64,000 nt of DNA from Bacteroidota bacterium. Lineage in GTDB: Bacteria > Bacteroidota > Ignavibacteria > UBA10030 > UBA8401. The translations under genes were made by a program, and so were the position numbers. Shown here in pieces: positions 26,901 through 34,565 of the stretch. Under the pieces are notes generated by a model that had not been told where the DNA came from, ran no database searches, and saw only the letters and a list, made by a program, of their open reading frames with translations. Position 1 is the stretch's first letter; every line of letters starts with the position of its first letter. The stretch spans positions 124,001 through 188,000 of the forward strand of contig JBBAAO010000001.1 of assembly GCA_041658205.1 (NCBI GenBank). Direction: 5' to 3'.

Positions 26901-26958
26901 AGTTGCAGATCTTGTTCCGGCGGCGGAGAAAAAATTGAAATCATTGGAGCAGTTGTGA
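23956..26958 (+). CDS. Large exported TPR protein of the Ton/SPOR cluster
   Basis: The 1000-residue product has a signal peptide (LFLFTFVLLFVGILHSQQP) and then continuous tetratricopeptide repeats of the BamD/YbgF (outer-membrane lipoprotein) subtype, recognisable by AY-----F---Y--G-Y--A---F------YP-S patterns and the recurrent (Y/F)P-S/K turns. There are roughly twenty-five units. It would be a long superhelical scaffold in the periplasm. It starts with GTG and its stop overlaps the start of the beta-barrel gene by four bases. The following genes encode a barrel, SPOR protein, ExbB, ExbD and TonB, so it probably works with these as CpoB/YbgF does with Tol. Confidence 0.88.
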   Translation: MKRLFLFTFVLLFVGILHSQQPSGELQEEQDYAFAYGLFDDKLYQLSFEQFKKFIDQYPNSVKRPDAIFLSGESQFRLNQYQSAISIFKNFTHDYPKHKLRLDALFRLGEMNYALTAYKEALPYYKEAYEKFPLNDQAGEAAYWVGECLLKLNDISNAQIYFRVSYERYPKHRLVDYALYSIGWTYERKKEYSKAIEVYQKLLTEKKESDLFSATTVRIGECYFQSRDYKKCIEYLTQTQVTLTDSTEVQRSEYLIGESYYSLADYPKAKERYADFLKKYSKSVIYRDVKYSYAWTFLNLKEYELAAQFFGELAFGNDAIAHKSMFRKGRSLQLNGNVDSALFTYLSTVLARPTGEFSDNALYESGMIYFENKDYDKALESFQQITSKFKQSDVIADAHRMVGETYLAQKKFDSALTAFRAAGKVETGNASLKSDAQFQEAWALYKMKKFSDAAKLFEQYARRNTKQPQNAEANFWAAESYFQIGKFLESERYYAESIANLPPGKQIDAHYGLAWSYLKQGKFLPAANTFEKVVESDSTKKYTQDAQLRTADSYYAAKMYDKASEAYRGYIKSNPSATNNDYALFQVGNAEYRFNNDKEGIARFTELISKYTKSQYVDDAQYGIGLIHFQNKRYQQAITEFEKLIKSFPKSEMASRSQYSIADAYYNLENYPEAIAAYSEVVKNYENSPLASDAVNGMQYCFVLLGKPLDAISVIDDFVKMNPNVRLADELYFKKGDLYFGQKQYDSAIVAYKDFLGRFSKSKLLGDAYFWLGKSYQNLGNGQSALESFKTSADNYPTSRVASAALFEIGGLSSQRGKPDVALSAYAKIEEEYPHSNEASEASYQQALVLKGTGQLTAAVKKFEETFAKYAKTTAADRSKLALGWLNVESEQYSKAIEYFKSVAVNRTDEIAAEAQYAVGITYQTQKNFTEAIVNYLRVRYVFPAAVQWIGRSYFNLGECYEKTNQIQKAKDAFNFVVKQNKVADLVPAAEKKLKSLEQL

Positions 26959-28712
26959 TACGAACAATCAAACAACACCTTCCCTTCAATGATTTGAAGA
27001 TCACGCACCACTATGCTGTTCCATTCAGAATAATATTGATGATGGTGTTTTCTGGTTTTATGATAAGCGTCATATTGGCTCAAGAACCCGAAAAGAAAGA
27101 GGCGGTAAAGAAAGATATTGATCTACAGAATGTGCAAGTGCCTAAGTCAGAATCTCCTTTGCCGAAGATTGATCTTCCTGAGTTTGTCATTACCGGAAAT
27201 GAAAAAATTGATTTGAATATCGAATCCAAATCAGAAGATGAACAGGAGAGGATTTTTTTTCCCGCAAAACCAACACCTGGGGAACGTCCAATGAATGTGG
27301 GAGAGGCTCTCACGCCAAAACAGATTAAAACGTTCACGAAAACACCCGGTGCTTTAAACGGTAAAATTTTCGGAGGTTTTGGTTTTTATGGTACGCCACA
27401 ATTTGATGGATGGTTCGGGCAGTATGATCCGATTAGTTCAGTTGTTGTTAATGGATATTATTCCGAAAGTCAGGGCCATGTGACTGATGCAGGTTTCTGG
27501 CGCGGAGGATTCGGAGCGCGGGGATCGTATACACTTCCGGAATCGTCAGCACTGATTCCGTTTGCTCAATTGAATGGGGAAACAAAGTATGGACGAGAAT
27601 CATACCGCGCATTCGCTTCCCGTTCGCCGTATCGCGTGCGCGATTTAAGCGGAATTGAGGTCAGCGGAGGAATCGGTTCACGATACGCACTCCCATACAA
27701 ATCACTGAGCGGAGTTGATTATTCCGCACGGATGGGATGGGGATATTTTTCTGCGAGTGATTCCGGAAAATCAAGTGAGGCAGAATTCTTCGTGAGTGGA
27801 AGTGCCGCGACGCGATTTTTCGAAACATCATTCAGAGGGCAGACGGAATATCGTGCAATCGGCTATTCGATGGATCTACCCGGGGTGCAATCTGGCCATT
27901 GGTTTTTCCTCCGCACGGACGGTCAACAATTGCTCATGCCAGCACTTCAAATCTCCTTTGCTCTGCAACAATTCATTTATCGGGGGAATTTAGGCAAGGC
28001 GGCTGGGCGGTTTTACCCGAATCTTGAATTGCGATATTCCTTTACGGAGAAGGGATCCATGTATATAGGTTCTGCGTCGACCGTTGAACGAAATACTCTG
28101 GCGTCTATTATAAAACACAACCGATATTCAAAGTTCAATGCCGCACTGATCCCATCTGATATACGCTTGAATATCTATGCTGGAATGGAATTCACACCAG
28201 TGGAAGAGATAACTACGACGGTAAAATTAACCTATAAACAGATCAATAATTATCCCACTTTCTATGACAAGGATAGTGCAAAAGTGTGGGAAGTTCTTTA
28301 TCTTTCAGGCATTCGTTCAACAAAGTTTGATCTGTCTGCGCTGTATCGTCTGAACCAAAAACAAAATGTGACGGCATATTTTTCTACGCAGACGGTTCGT
28401 CAAAAAGATTCGATCGGATTGATGCCATATCTTCCGAGGTTTACCGTGGGTTCGGCGTATCATCATTTTTTTGATTTTGGACTACACGCCGAAGCATTTG
28501 CGGAGTTCAATTCAACGCGTTACACGAATTTTTCAAACACACACACGACTTCCGGTTATCTTTATACCGGAGTAAAAGCGGAGATGGAATTGTTTAAACA
28601 GTTCCGCGGTCATGCTGAGCTGAACAATATGATCGATCAGCATTATTATGTGTGGAACGGATATCGAGAGCGGACAATTTTTTTATTGCTCGGTATCAGT
28701 TATCAATGGTAA
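26955..28712 (+). CDS. Predicted outer-membrane beta-barrel protein
   Basis: The 585-residue product has an N-terminal hydrophobic export segment (IILMMVFSGFMISVILAQEP), a short acidic linker with a proline-rich part (VPKSESPLPKIDLPEFVITG) and about 450 residues of alternating polar and aromatic residues typical of transmembrane strands, ending in a terminal Trp (ISYQW) as expected for barrel recognition by BamA. The linker segment FVITG resembles the plug-less start of TonB-linked proteins, but no TonB-dependent receptor plug is seen. It starts with GTG overlapping the TPR gene (GTGA), so the products are probably made in step. Family unknown to me. Confidence 0.75.
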   Translation: MIRTIKQHLPFNDLKITHHYAVPFRIILMMVFSGFMISVILAQEPEKKEAVKKDIDLQNVQVPKSESPLPKIDLPEFVITGNEKIDLNIESKSEDEQERIFFPAKPTPGERPMNVGEALTPKQIKTFTKTPGALNGKIFGGFGFYGTPQFDGWFGQYDPISSVVVNGYYSESQGHVTDAGFWRGGFGARGSYTLPESSALIPFAQLNGETKYGRESYRAFASRSPYRVRDLSGIEVSGGIGSRYALPYKSLSGVDYSARMGWGYFSASDSGKSSEAEFFVSGSAATRFFETSFRGQTEYRAIGYSMDLPGVQSGHWFFLRTDGQQLLMPALQISFALQQFIYRGNLGKAAGRFYPNLELRYSFTEKGSMYIGSASTVERNTLASIIKHNRYSKFNAALIPSDIRLNIYAGMEFTPVEEITTTVKLTYKQINNYPTFYDKDSAKVWEVLYLSGIRSTKFDLSALYRLNQKQNVTAYFSTQTVRQKDSIGLMPYLPRFTVGSAYHHFFDFGLHAEAFAEFNSTRYTNFSNTHTTSGYLYTGVKAEMELFKQFRGHAELNNMIDQHYYVWNGYRERTIFLLLGISYQW

Positions 28713-28752
28713 CGGAAAATTACTTTATCACAGTACAGAAGGAGAACCAACA

Positions 28753-29352
28753 ATGCCAAACTTAAATGTAAAAGGTGATGCACCTAAAACAGCCGGATCA
28801 TCGTTATCGGGGGGCGGAGGAGGGATTCCAAAGATCGTTATTATCATCGTCGGCACAATTGTCGCACTCGCCGCAATAGCAATTATTTTGAATACCACTG
28901 GAATTGTAAAATTGTGGGGTAAGAAAAAGCCGGCGCCGCAAGTTGTAGCCTTGCCTACGGAAAATTATGAACCGGTTACTCAGGATACTTCCCAGGTAGC
29001 AGAAGAACAAGTGGCAGCAACGGAAACTCCTGCCCCGGCATTGGAAGAAAATCTGACGAAAGTTGAATCGACTGCTCGTACACCATCAAATAAAACTTCA
29101 TCGTCGAAACAAATCGTTCGCGGCACAGGAATGTTTACTGTGCAGATTTCGTCTTGGCCTGTTATAGAAAAAGCGCGCACACAGTCAGAAATATTCACTG
29201 ATGCTGGATTTGATGCATTCGTGGAACCGTTGGGCAATTACTACCGGGTCTGTGTTGGACGATTTGAAACAAAAGCAGATGCGAAAGCACAATTGGAAAA
29301 GATGGAGCATATGCTCGAATCCCGTCCAGTGATTGCTAAAGTCGGCAAATAA
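28753..29352 (+). CDS. SPOR-domain inner-membrane protein
   Basis: The 199-residue product has a glycine-rich N-terminus, one membrane helix (IVIIIVGTIVALAAIAIIL), a periplasmic linker rich in Thr/Glu/Pro and a C-terminal SPOR domain (FTVQISSWPVIEKARTQSEI, YYRVCVGRFETKADAKAQLE). SPOR domains bind denuded septal peptidoglycan. The ATG at 28753 was chosen because AAGGAG precedes it and the upstream in-frame sequence lies inside the barrel gene. Its position before exbB suggests it anchors the Ton-like complex to the cell wall, possibly at the division site. Confidence 0.88.
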   Translation: MPNLNVKGDAPKTAGSSLSGGGGGIPKIVIIIVGTIVALAAIAIILNTTGIVKLWGKKKPAPQVVALPTENYEPVTQDTSQVAEEQVAATETPAPALEENLTKVESTARTPSNKTSSSKQIVRGTGMFTVQISSWPVIEKARTQSEIFTDAGFDAFVEPLGNYYRVCVGRFETKADAKAQLEKMEHMLESRPVIAKVGK

Positions 29353-29374
29353 TATTCTCTCTCTCCTTCTTCTC

Positions 29375-29398
29375 TTCTCCCTCCGTTCGGAGGGAGAA
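29375..29398 (+). promoter_or_regulatory. Hairpin in the SPOR-exbB spacer
   Basis: TTCTCCCTCC and GGAGGGAGAA form a perfect 10-bp stem with a GTTC loop. No T tract follows, so it is more likely an mRNA processing or stability element, or a small dispersed repeat, than a terminator. Confidence 0.5.
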
Positions 29399-29436
29399 AT
29401 TCATTTTTGTATGCACCAATACTACGAGGATCGTCA

Positions 29437-30153
29437 ATGAATCTGTTAGAACTTTTTTTGAAGGGCGGATTGGTGATGTGGCCGATTTTGTTGTGTTCGC
29501 TCATCACAGTCGCGGTGATCATCGAAAAATATATCATGCTGTCTCGGTCGAATGTTGATCCGAAACAATTAATGACAAAAATTCGGAGTGCGCTGTCGCG
29601 TAATGATGTTGTGAGTGCCGTCGATGCATGTTCCAAAGTGAAAGCACCTGTTTCGAATATTCTTAAGCATGGTGTCTTGAATTATAAGTACGGACATCAG
29701 GCGGTGAAAGAAGCGATTGAACTAGCAGGGAAAGAAGAGATTTTCCATCTCGAAAAAAGACTTTCGGTTCTGGCAAATATGGCGGGAACTGCGCCAATGT
29801 TAGGATTTCTAGGAACAGTAACAGGTATGATCGCCGTTTTTCATACCATTGAACAGCTTAGTGGAAATGTCAATCCGAGTATTTTAGCAGCAGGAATTTG
29901 GGAAGCGATGTTAACAACTGCGTTTGGATTAATCGTCGGAATACCAGCGCTCTATTTCTATAATTATTTTGTTGCAAAGGTAAATCGGTTTGTATTCGAA
30001 ATTGAAAATAGCGCAGAAGAATTCCTTTCATTGATGAAGACAGGTCAATTTGAAGAGGATGGAACATTATCGGAGAAAAAAACGGATAAAAAATCCGGAC
30101 CAACCCGCACGGTTTTTGCTGATGATGAATATTTTGAACCGAAAGATGAATAA
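29437..30153 (+). CDS. exbB: ExbB/TolQ/MotA-family proton channel protein
   Basis: The 238-residue product has three membrane helices (KGGLVMWPILLCSLITVAVI; VTGMIAVFHTIEQLSG region; IWEAMLTTAFGLIVGIPALY) and the family core LANMAGTAPMLGFLGTVTGM with the conserved GTVxGM turn. With ExbD it would form the proton-driven stator that energises a TonB-like partner. The start at the second Met was chosen because GAGGA lies at the correct distance and homology begins at MNLLELF. TolQ is an equally possible name; the downstream tonB-like gene favours ExbB. Confidence 0.9.
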   Translation: MNLLELFLKGGLVMWPILLCSLITVAVIIEKYIMLSRSNVDPKQLMTKIRSALSRNDVVSAVDACSKVKAPVSNILKHGVLNYKYGHQAVKEAIELAGKEEIFHLEKRLSVLANMAGTAPMLGFLGTVTGMIAVFHTIEQLSGNVNPSILAAGIWEAMLTTAFGLIVGIPALYFYNYFVAKVNRFVFEIENSAEEFLSLMKTGQFEEDGTLSEKKTDKKSGPTRTVFADDEYFEPKDE

Positions 30154-30186
30154 TCTTCTTTCCTCGAAAGAGATGAATAAAGCGAT

Positions 30187-30594
30187 ATGAAATTTGAGCG
30201 AAAACATAAGATCGAACCGAACTTCAACTATGCATCCTTGACGGATATCGTTCTGCAATTGTTGATTTTTTTTCTCATTACCTCGTCGTTTGTATCGTCT
30301 CCGGGAATTCAGGTACAATTGCCTAAGGCGCAGACAAGTGAAACGCAGACGGATCGCCAAACCGTTCTTACCATTACAACCTCGGGAAGATTATACATTA
30401 ATTCGGAGGAGGTCACTACTGAGACGCTTGGTCAGAAGCTAATACCTATCCTCGACCAAAATCGTTCACAAGTGATCATTGTCCGTGCCGATAGAGAAGT
30501 GAGTCTGCAAAAAGCTGTAGAAGTAATTGACCTTGCCAAAGGTGTCGGAGCCCAGAGATTTTTGATTGCCACAGAGCCTGTTGAAGGAAATTAA
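30187..30594 (+). CDS. exbD: ExbD/TolR-family protein
   Basis: The 135-residue product has one N-terminal membrane helix preceded by NFNYASLTDIVLQLLIFFLI, containing the conserved Asp of ExbD/TolR that takes part in proton transfer, and a periplasmic domain ending in IIVRADREVSLQKAVEVIDL. It lies between exbB and the tonB-like gene and would be their stoichiometric partner. Its stop is followed one base later by the tonB start. Confidence 0.92.
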   Translation: MKFERKHKIEPNFNYASLTDIVLQLLIFFLITSSFVSSPGIQVQLPKAQTSETQTDRQTVLTITTSGRLYINSEEVTTETLGQKLIPILDQNRSQVIIVRADREVSLQKAVEVIDLAKGVGAQRFLIATEPVEGN

Positions 30595-30595
30595 C

Positions 30596-31375
30596 ATGGT
30601 CCGTTCTCAACGAGAATTGCAAACAGGGTGGATTGTTTCTCTTTTTTTTCACATCGCTGTCGCTGTCATCCTTTTTTATTCCCGGTTCCAGCAGTATATT
30701 CCGGAACCCCAATTTGTGGAAATGACGTGGGGAGATATTTCCTCATTGCAGGCACCCATACCGGAAATTCCATCGGAACAAACTGCGGCGAAAGAGGAAG
30801 TGCAGCAAGCTGATCAGACTGATAACTCTGTTGCGCTTCCCTCGCGAAAATATCTTGATCTTCCTGATGAAGTTATTTCGGTAAAGCAAAATAAAAAAAA
30901 TGTTAGTGCGGATATTCCTTCGAACACCGGTCGAAGCGGAAAAATTTCGGCGCAAGAACAACGCAGCAATGTTGTTTCCAGCGGACTTGGTGCACGAGAT
31001 AACATTGCCGGAAAGTCTACCAGTACATCGAATATGAAGGTTGCAACTCCTTTTGGTGTCGGAAATGAGGCAGGGGGATTAGGTGATAATGTTGCGTACG
31101 CCGTTCAATGGGCAGGAGGCGGAAATAGAAAATTATTGAGTGGTGATGCTCCGGCATATCCACCGAATGTCAACATTTCTGCACAAATTAAATTACGGGT
31201 AAGAGTTCAACCAGATGGAACAGTGCGGTCTGTTACACCGGCTCAAAAAGGGGATACGCGATTGGAGAATGTTACGATCAGTAAAGTGAAGTTATGGAAG
31301 TTTGAACCGCTGCTGAGTGCTCAACCTCAAATAGAACAGGATTGCACGATTACATTTAATTTTACGTTGAAATAG
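30596..31375 (+). CDS. TonB-like energy transducer
   Basis: The 259-residue product has a short N-terminus with one membrane helix (GWIVSLFFHIAVAVILFYSR), a periplasmic spacer rich in Ser/Gln/Glu, and a C-terminal TonB-like domain (NISAQIKLRVRVQPDGTVRS, VKLWKFEPL) of the kind that binds TonB boxes. The ATG at 30596 is preceded by GAAGGAAA. The spacer is not Pro-Lys rich as in classical TonB, so TolA-like function is an alternative. It closes the TPR-barrel-SPOR-ExbBD set and converges with the next gene two bases away. Confidence 0.85.
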   Translation: MVRSQRELQTGWIVSLFFHIAVAVILFYSRFQQYIPEPQFVEMTWGDISSLQAPIPEIPSEQTAAKEEVQQADQTDNSVALPSRKYLDLPDEVISVKQNKKNVSADIPSNTGRSGKISAQEQRSNVVSSGLGARDNIAGKSTSTSNMKVATPFGVGNEAGGLGDNVAYAVQWAGGGNRKLLSGDAPAYPPNVNISAQIKLRVRVQPDGTVRSVTPAQKGDTRLENVTISKVKLWKFEPLLSAQPQIEQDCTITFNFTLK

Positions 31376-31376
31376 T

Positions 31377-31670
31377 TCAGTGTTGAACAACATTCCTCTT
31401 CGCATCTCTAAAATACAAGAAATAAAAGAATCCCTCCGCAATCGTTAACAGCACCAGCGAAAGAGCGTCACGGTTAAGCCAGAATCCAAATCCTGCTTCT
31501 GCTATCACATATTTCAACACAAAAGAACTGATTGACCAGCCAACAGAGAATATCAACACAAAAAATCCGACAGAAAGCAATCCCGCACCCAACCCCTCTT
31601 TTTGAAATTCAGAGGTAAAAGCAGCCGTGAATGCGATGATGTGTATATAAAAAACTAACAGCGGAATCAT
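31377..31670 (-). CDS. Small membrane protein, unknown function
   Basis: The 97-residue product has three predicted membrane helices (MIPLLVFYIHIIAFTAAF; LLSVGFFVLIFSVGWSISSF; ALSLVLLTIAEGFFYFLYF) and a short basic tail. I do not recognise a family. It ends two bases from the convergent tonB-like gene, leaving no room for a separate terminator. Coding is supported by the strong hydrophobic pattern and by the lack of a better frame. Confidence 0.6.
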   Translation of the reverse strand: MIPLLVFYIHIIAFTAAFTSEFQKEGLGAGLLSVGFFVLIFSVGWSISSFVLKYVIAEAGFGFWLNRDALSLVLLTIAEGFFYFLYFRDAKRNVVQH

Positions 31671-31748
31671 TATTCTTCTCCAATGTTTTTACAAGTGCAT
31701 CTCGAAGATTCATCTAGTGATCGGATGATGTTCATCAAACGGTAACTC

Positions 31749-33167
31749 CTAATAGGCATCTTTAGCAAAAATTACTGCACGAATGGTTTTCAAAATAATT
31801 TTTACGTCGAGCACAAGCGACCAATTTTCTACATAATAGATATCGAATTTCGTTCTCTCTTCTATCGAAGAATCGCCGCGCATACCGTTCACCTGCGCCC
31901 ACCCTGTCATTCCCGTTTTCACGCGATGGCGTTCAAGATACTTTGGAATATTTACTTTGAACTGTTCAACAAAGAATGGTCGTTCAGGTCTCGGTCCTAC
32001 TATGCTCATCTGCCCAAATAACACATTAAATAATTGCGGTAATTCGTCCAAACTTGTTCGCCGAAGGATTCTTCCGATAAGTGTTGCTCGGTTATCATCT
32101 TTTTTATTTCGCACAGGCCCGGTATATTTTTCCGCATCAATTCTCATCGATCGAAATTTAATCAGTGGGAATATGATTCCATCTAATCCAATTCGCTCTT
32201 GGATGTAGAAAATAGGTCCTTTCGAGGTTACCCTGATCACAAAAGCGATAAGCGCCATGACGGGAAACGCAACAATCAATGCGCAACCTGAAAATACAAT
32301 ATCAAATGTGCGTTTGAGGATTCTGTTCCATGTGGACATAGGAATATCCTTAACAGTAAGGAAAGGTATTCCTCCGATTTCTTGTATACGGATTCGACTT
32401 GTCATCAATTCAAGCATATCTGGAACCATCATAAACTCAATATTTTTTCCTTCCGTATTGCGTAATACGTCGAGCAAATTTTCCTGTTCGTGATGGGACA
32501 GAGCTACAATGGCGCTTTGAATTCGTAACGGGATAATATCGTCACTTAATTTTTTCATGGAACCAAGATATCGACATGGGGAAAGCTTCGATGATACATC
32601 AACCGATGATTCTGCATAATAGCCGAGCACTTCGTACCCTAAACCAAGATGATGAGTGAAGAGTTGATAGAGTTGTTCGGCTGTTTTATTTTTCCCGACG
32701 ATCACAATCGATTTCAATTCTTTTCTTCTCCGGTATAACCATTGTTCAAACCGGAGCACCAGTAATCTGCCGAAGGTGACTGTCGAAATGGAAATGAGCC
32801 AGAGAAGGATAAACACACCTCGTGAAAAAGAAAATTCACGATAGAAGAATGAAACACTCATCATAATCATCATACTAACAGTGATGAGTCTGACAAGAAC
32901 AAAGAATTCATCGCTGAGGTGCGTGTTCCGTCGCGCTCCGTAAAGTTTTCGAGTTTGAAATACAAGGAGAAATATTGGAATGAAAATGAATGACGCGGTA
33001 ATATAGCTTTCGATTGGTGGCACGCCGAGCGTGATTTCAAAATATTCCGTTAAAGGTGAAAAGAACCGAAACCAATAAGAAAGAAGAAATGCCGATTCGA
33101 ATGCTGCAATGTCTAAAAATAACGTAAGAAACGGGATCAAGAGATCGTTACGGCGCGGTTTGTTCAT
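31749..33167 (-). CDS. Polyprenyl-phosphate sugar phosphotransferase (WcaJ/WbaP-like)
   Basis: The enzyme would transfer a sugar-1-phosphate from a nucleotide sugar to undecaprenyl phosphate, starting a polysaccharide or glycan repeat unit. The 472-residue product has four N-terminal membrane helices, a central CoA-binding-like (Rossmann) domain (KSIVIVGKNKTAEQLYQLF) and a C-terminal bacterial sugar transferase domain with KRTFDIVFSGCALIVAFPVM, FYIQERIG, KFRSMRIDAE, RRTSLDELPQLFNVLFGQMS and VGPRPERP. It overlaps the upstream CNNM-type gene by four bases. No other polysaccharide genes flank it. Confidence 0.92.
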   Translation of the reverse strand: MNKPRRNDLLIPFLTLFLDIAAFESAFLLSYWFRFFSPLTEYFEITLGVPPIESYITASFIFIPIFLLVFQTRKLYGARRNTHLSDEFFVLVRLITVSMMIMMSVSFFYREFSFSRGVFILLWLISISTVTFGRLLVLRFEQWLYRRRKELKSIVIVGKNKTAEQLYQLFTHHLGLGYEVLGYYAESSVDVSSKLSPCRYLGSMKKLSDDIIPLRIQSAIVALSHHEQENLLDVLRNTEGKNIEFMMVPDMLELMTSRIRIQEIGGIPFLTVKDIPMSTWNRILKRTFDIVFSGCALIVAFPVMALIAFVIRVTSKGPIFYIQERIGLDGIIFPLIKFRSMRIDAEKYTGPVRNKKDDNRATLIGRILRRTSLDELPQLFNVLFGQMSIVGPRPERPFFVEQFKVNIPKYLERHRVKTGMTGWAQVNGMRGDSSIEERTKFDIYYVENWSLVLDVKIILKTIRAVIFAKDAY

Positions 33168-34474
33168 TTTTTTTCAGGGGATGTTCTTTTCGTGATCAGT
33201 AATTTGTCCACTCTGTTGCCATCCATATCCATTACTTCTATCCGTAAGTCCCGCCAATCAAATGACTGACCTGCTGTGGGAATTTTTCCCATTTGGTTGA
33301 TCGTAAACCCTGCCAGCGTTTGGTAATTTCCTGTTTCATCTTCACTCATGGAATCGATCTTGAATAATTCTTTGAATTCATCGATCAAGAGTGTTCCATC
33401 GATCAAATACGAACCATCGGTCCGCTGCACAACATATGGATTAGATTTGTCTGTAGAATCGATCTCTTCACCAACAACCGCTTTTAAAATATCATTGAGT
33501 GTGAGTAATCCTTGGATTCCGCCGTATTCGTCCACGAGAAAAGCAAAATGAGTTCCGGATTCTTTGAATTGTTCTATCAGCTGCACCACCAGAACATTTT
33601 CGACAATGTAGAGAGGCTTGCGTAAATGCTGTTCAAGTGAAACGATGTTCTTATCCATGGTCGCAGAAAAAAGATCTTTTACATGAACCACACCGAGAAC
33701 ATTATCAATCCCCCCTTTGCACACTGGAAAGAATGAGTGAGAGCTTTCTTTGATTTTCTTAAAATTTTCTTCAAGTGTATCCTCAGTGTCCAGCCAGATA
33801 ATCTCCGTTCGGGGGGTCATCAATGCATTCACACTTTGATCGGCAAGGCGGAATACTCGTTCTACCATCTCCTGTTCAACTTCATTGAAGGTGCCTGCTT
33901 TTGTCCCTTCCTCCAGCATCACCTTAATTTCTTCCTCGGTAACTGTCGGGTTTGTGCTGTCTTTGATCCCAAATGTTCGGATAATAATATTTGTCGAAAA
34001 TGTCAGAAATCTCACAATTGGATACATTGCAACGGAGAGAGTCCGCATTGGTATGGCGATGAGACATGCAACACGTTCTGGATCCTTCAATGCGAGTTGT
34101 TTTGGTATCAGCTCGCCAACGATGAGTGAGAGATATGTAATGGAGACTACCACAATGGCCAGACTAATTGGTACTGAGTACTCTGTAAGTGATGGGAATT
34201 GCACAATATATAATGCAACGGATTCAGAAAGCGTTGCACCTCCAAAAGCACCGGCAAGGATACCTACAAGAGTGATCCCAGCTTGAACCGTTGATAGAAA
34301 ATGATCCGGTCTATTTGCCAGTTCGAGCGCAACTTTAGCTCTGAGATTCCCTTTGTTTGCCAGATGCTGCAAACGGGGTTTGCGTGAAGAGACAATGGCA
34401 ATTTCAGAAAGTGCGAAAACACCGTTAAGAATAATAAGACAAAAAATGAAAAATATTTCAATAGTTACAGTCAT
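33164..34474 (-). CDS. CNNM/CorC (HlyC)-family transporter-like protein
   Basis: The product (about 436 residues from the second ATG of an ATGATG pair) has an N-terminal DUF21/CNNM membrane domain (EIFFIFCLIILNGVFALSEI, LVGILAGAFGGATLSES, VGELIPKQLAL), two CBS domains (ALMTPRTEIIWLDTEDTLEE; HVKDLFSATMDKN and DEYGGIQGLLTLNDILKAVV) and a C-terminal CorC/HlyC domain (GSYLIDGTLLIDEFKELF, GRIP-like). Members move Mg2+/Co2+ or related ions. The start was set at MTVTIEIF, where family homology begins; the longer upstream frame contains the terminator of the next gene and lacks similarity. Confidence 0.9.
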   Translation of the reverse strand: MTVTIEIFFIFCLIILNGVFALSEIAIVSSRKPRLQHLANKGNLRAKVALELANRPDHFLSTVQAGITLVGILAGAFGGATLSESVALYIVQFPSLTEYSVPISLAIVVVSITYLSLIVGELIPKQLALKDPERVACLIAIPMRTLSVAMYPIVRFLTFSTNIIIRTFGIKDSTNPTVTEEEIKVMLEEGTKAGTFNEVEQEMVERVFRLADQSVNALMTPRTEIIWLDTEDTLEENFKKIKESSHSFFPVCKGGIDNVLGVVHVKDLFSATMDKNIVSLEQHLRKPLYIVENVLVVQLIEQFKESGTHFAFLVDEYGGIQGLLTLNDILKAVVGEEIDSTDKSNPYVVQRTDGSYLIDGTLLIDEFKELFKIDSMSEDETGNYQTLAGFTINQMGKIPTAGQSFDWRDLRIEVMDMDGNRVDKLLITKRTSPEKK

Positions 34475-34504
34475 CATATGATAAAGTACAAACAACAGAG
34501 GAGA

Positions 34505-34539
34505 AATAAAAATAAAAGCGCGGATTGTCTCCGCGCTTT
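34505..34539 (-). terminator. Rho-independent terminator of the epimerase-like gene
   Basis: On the minus strand AAAGCGCGGA pairs with TCCGCGCTTT around a 5-base loop and runs into TTTTATTTTTATT. It lies just after the epimerase-like gene. Confidence 0.85.
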
Positions 34540-34565
34540 GCAAAAAACTGTAAAATTCGACAATT

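Noticed and set aside
26955..28712. TonB-dependent receptor as an identity for the barrel protein
   Set aside because: At 585 residues it is short and no plug domain pattern is visible after the linker; only the barrel-like strand pattern and terminal Trp are supported.
33885..34286. Plus-strand frames opposite the CNNM/CorC gene
   Set aside because: The minus-strand gene has DUF21 and CBS domain motifs throughout; the plus-strand frames are shadows.
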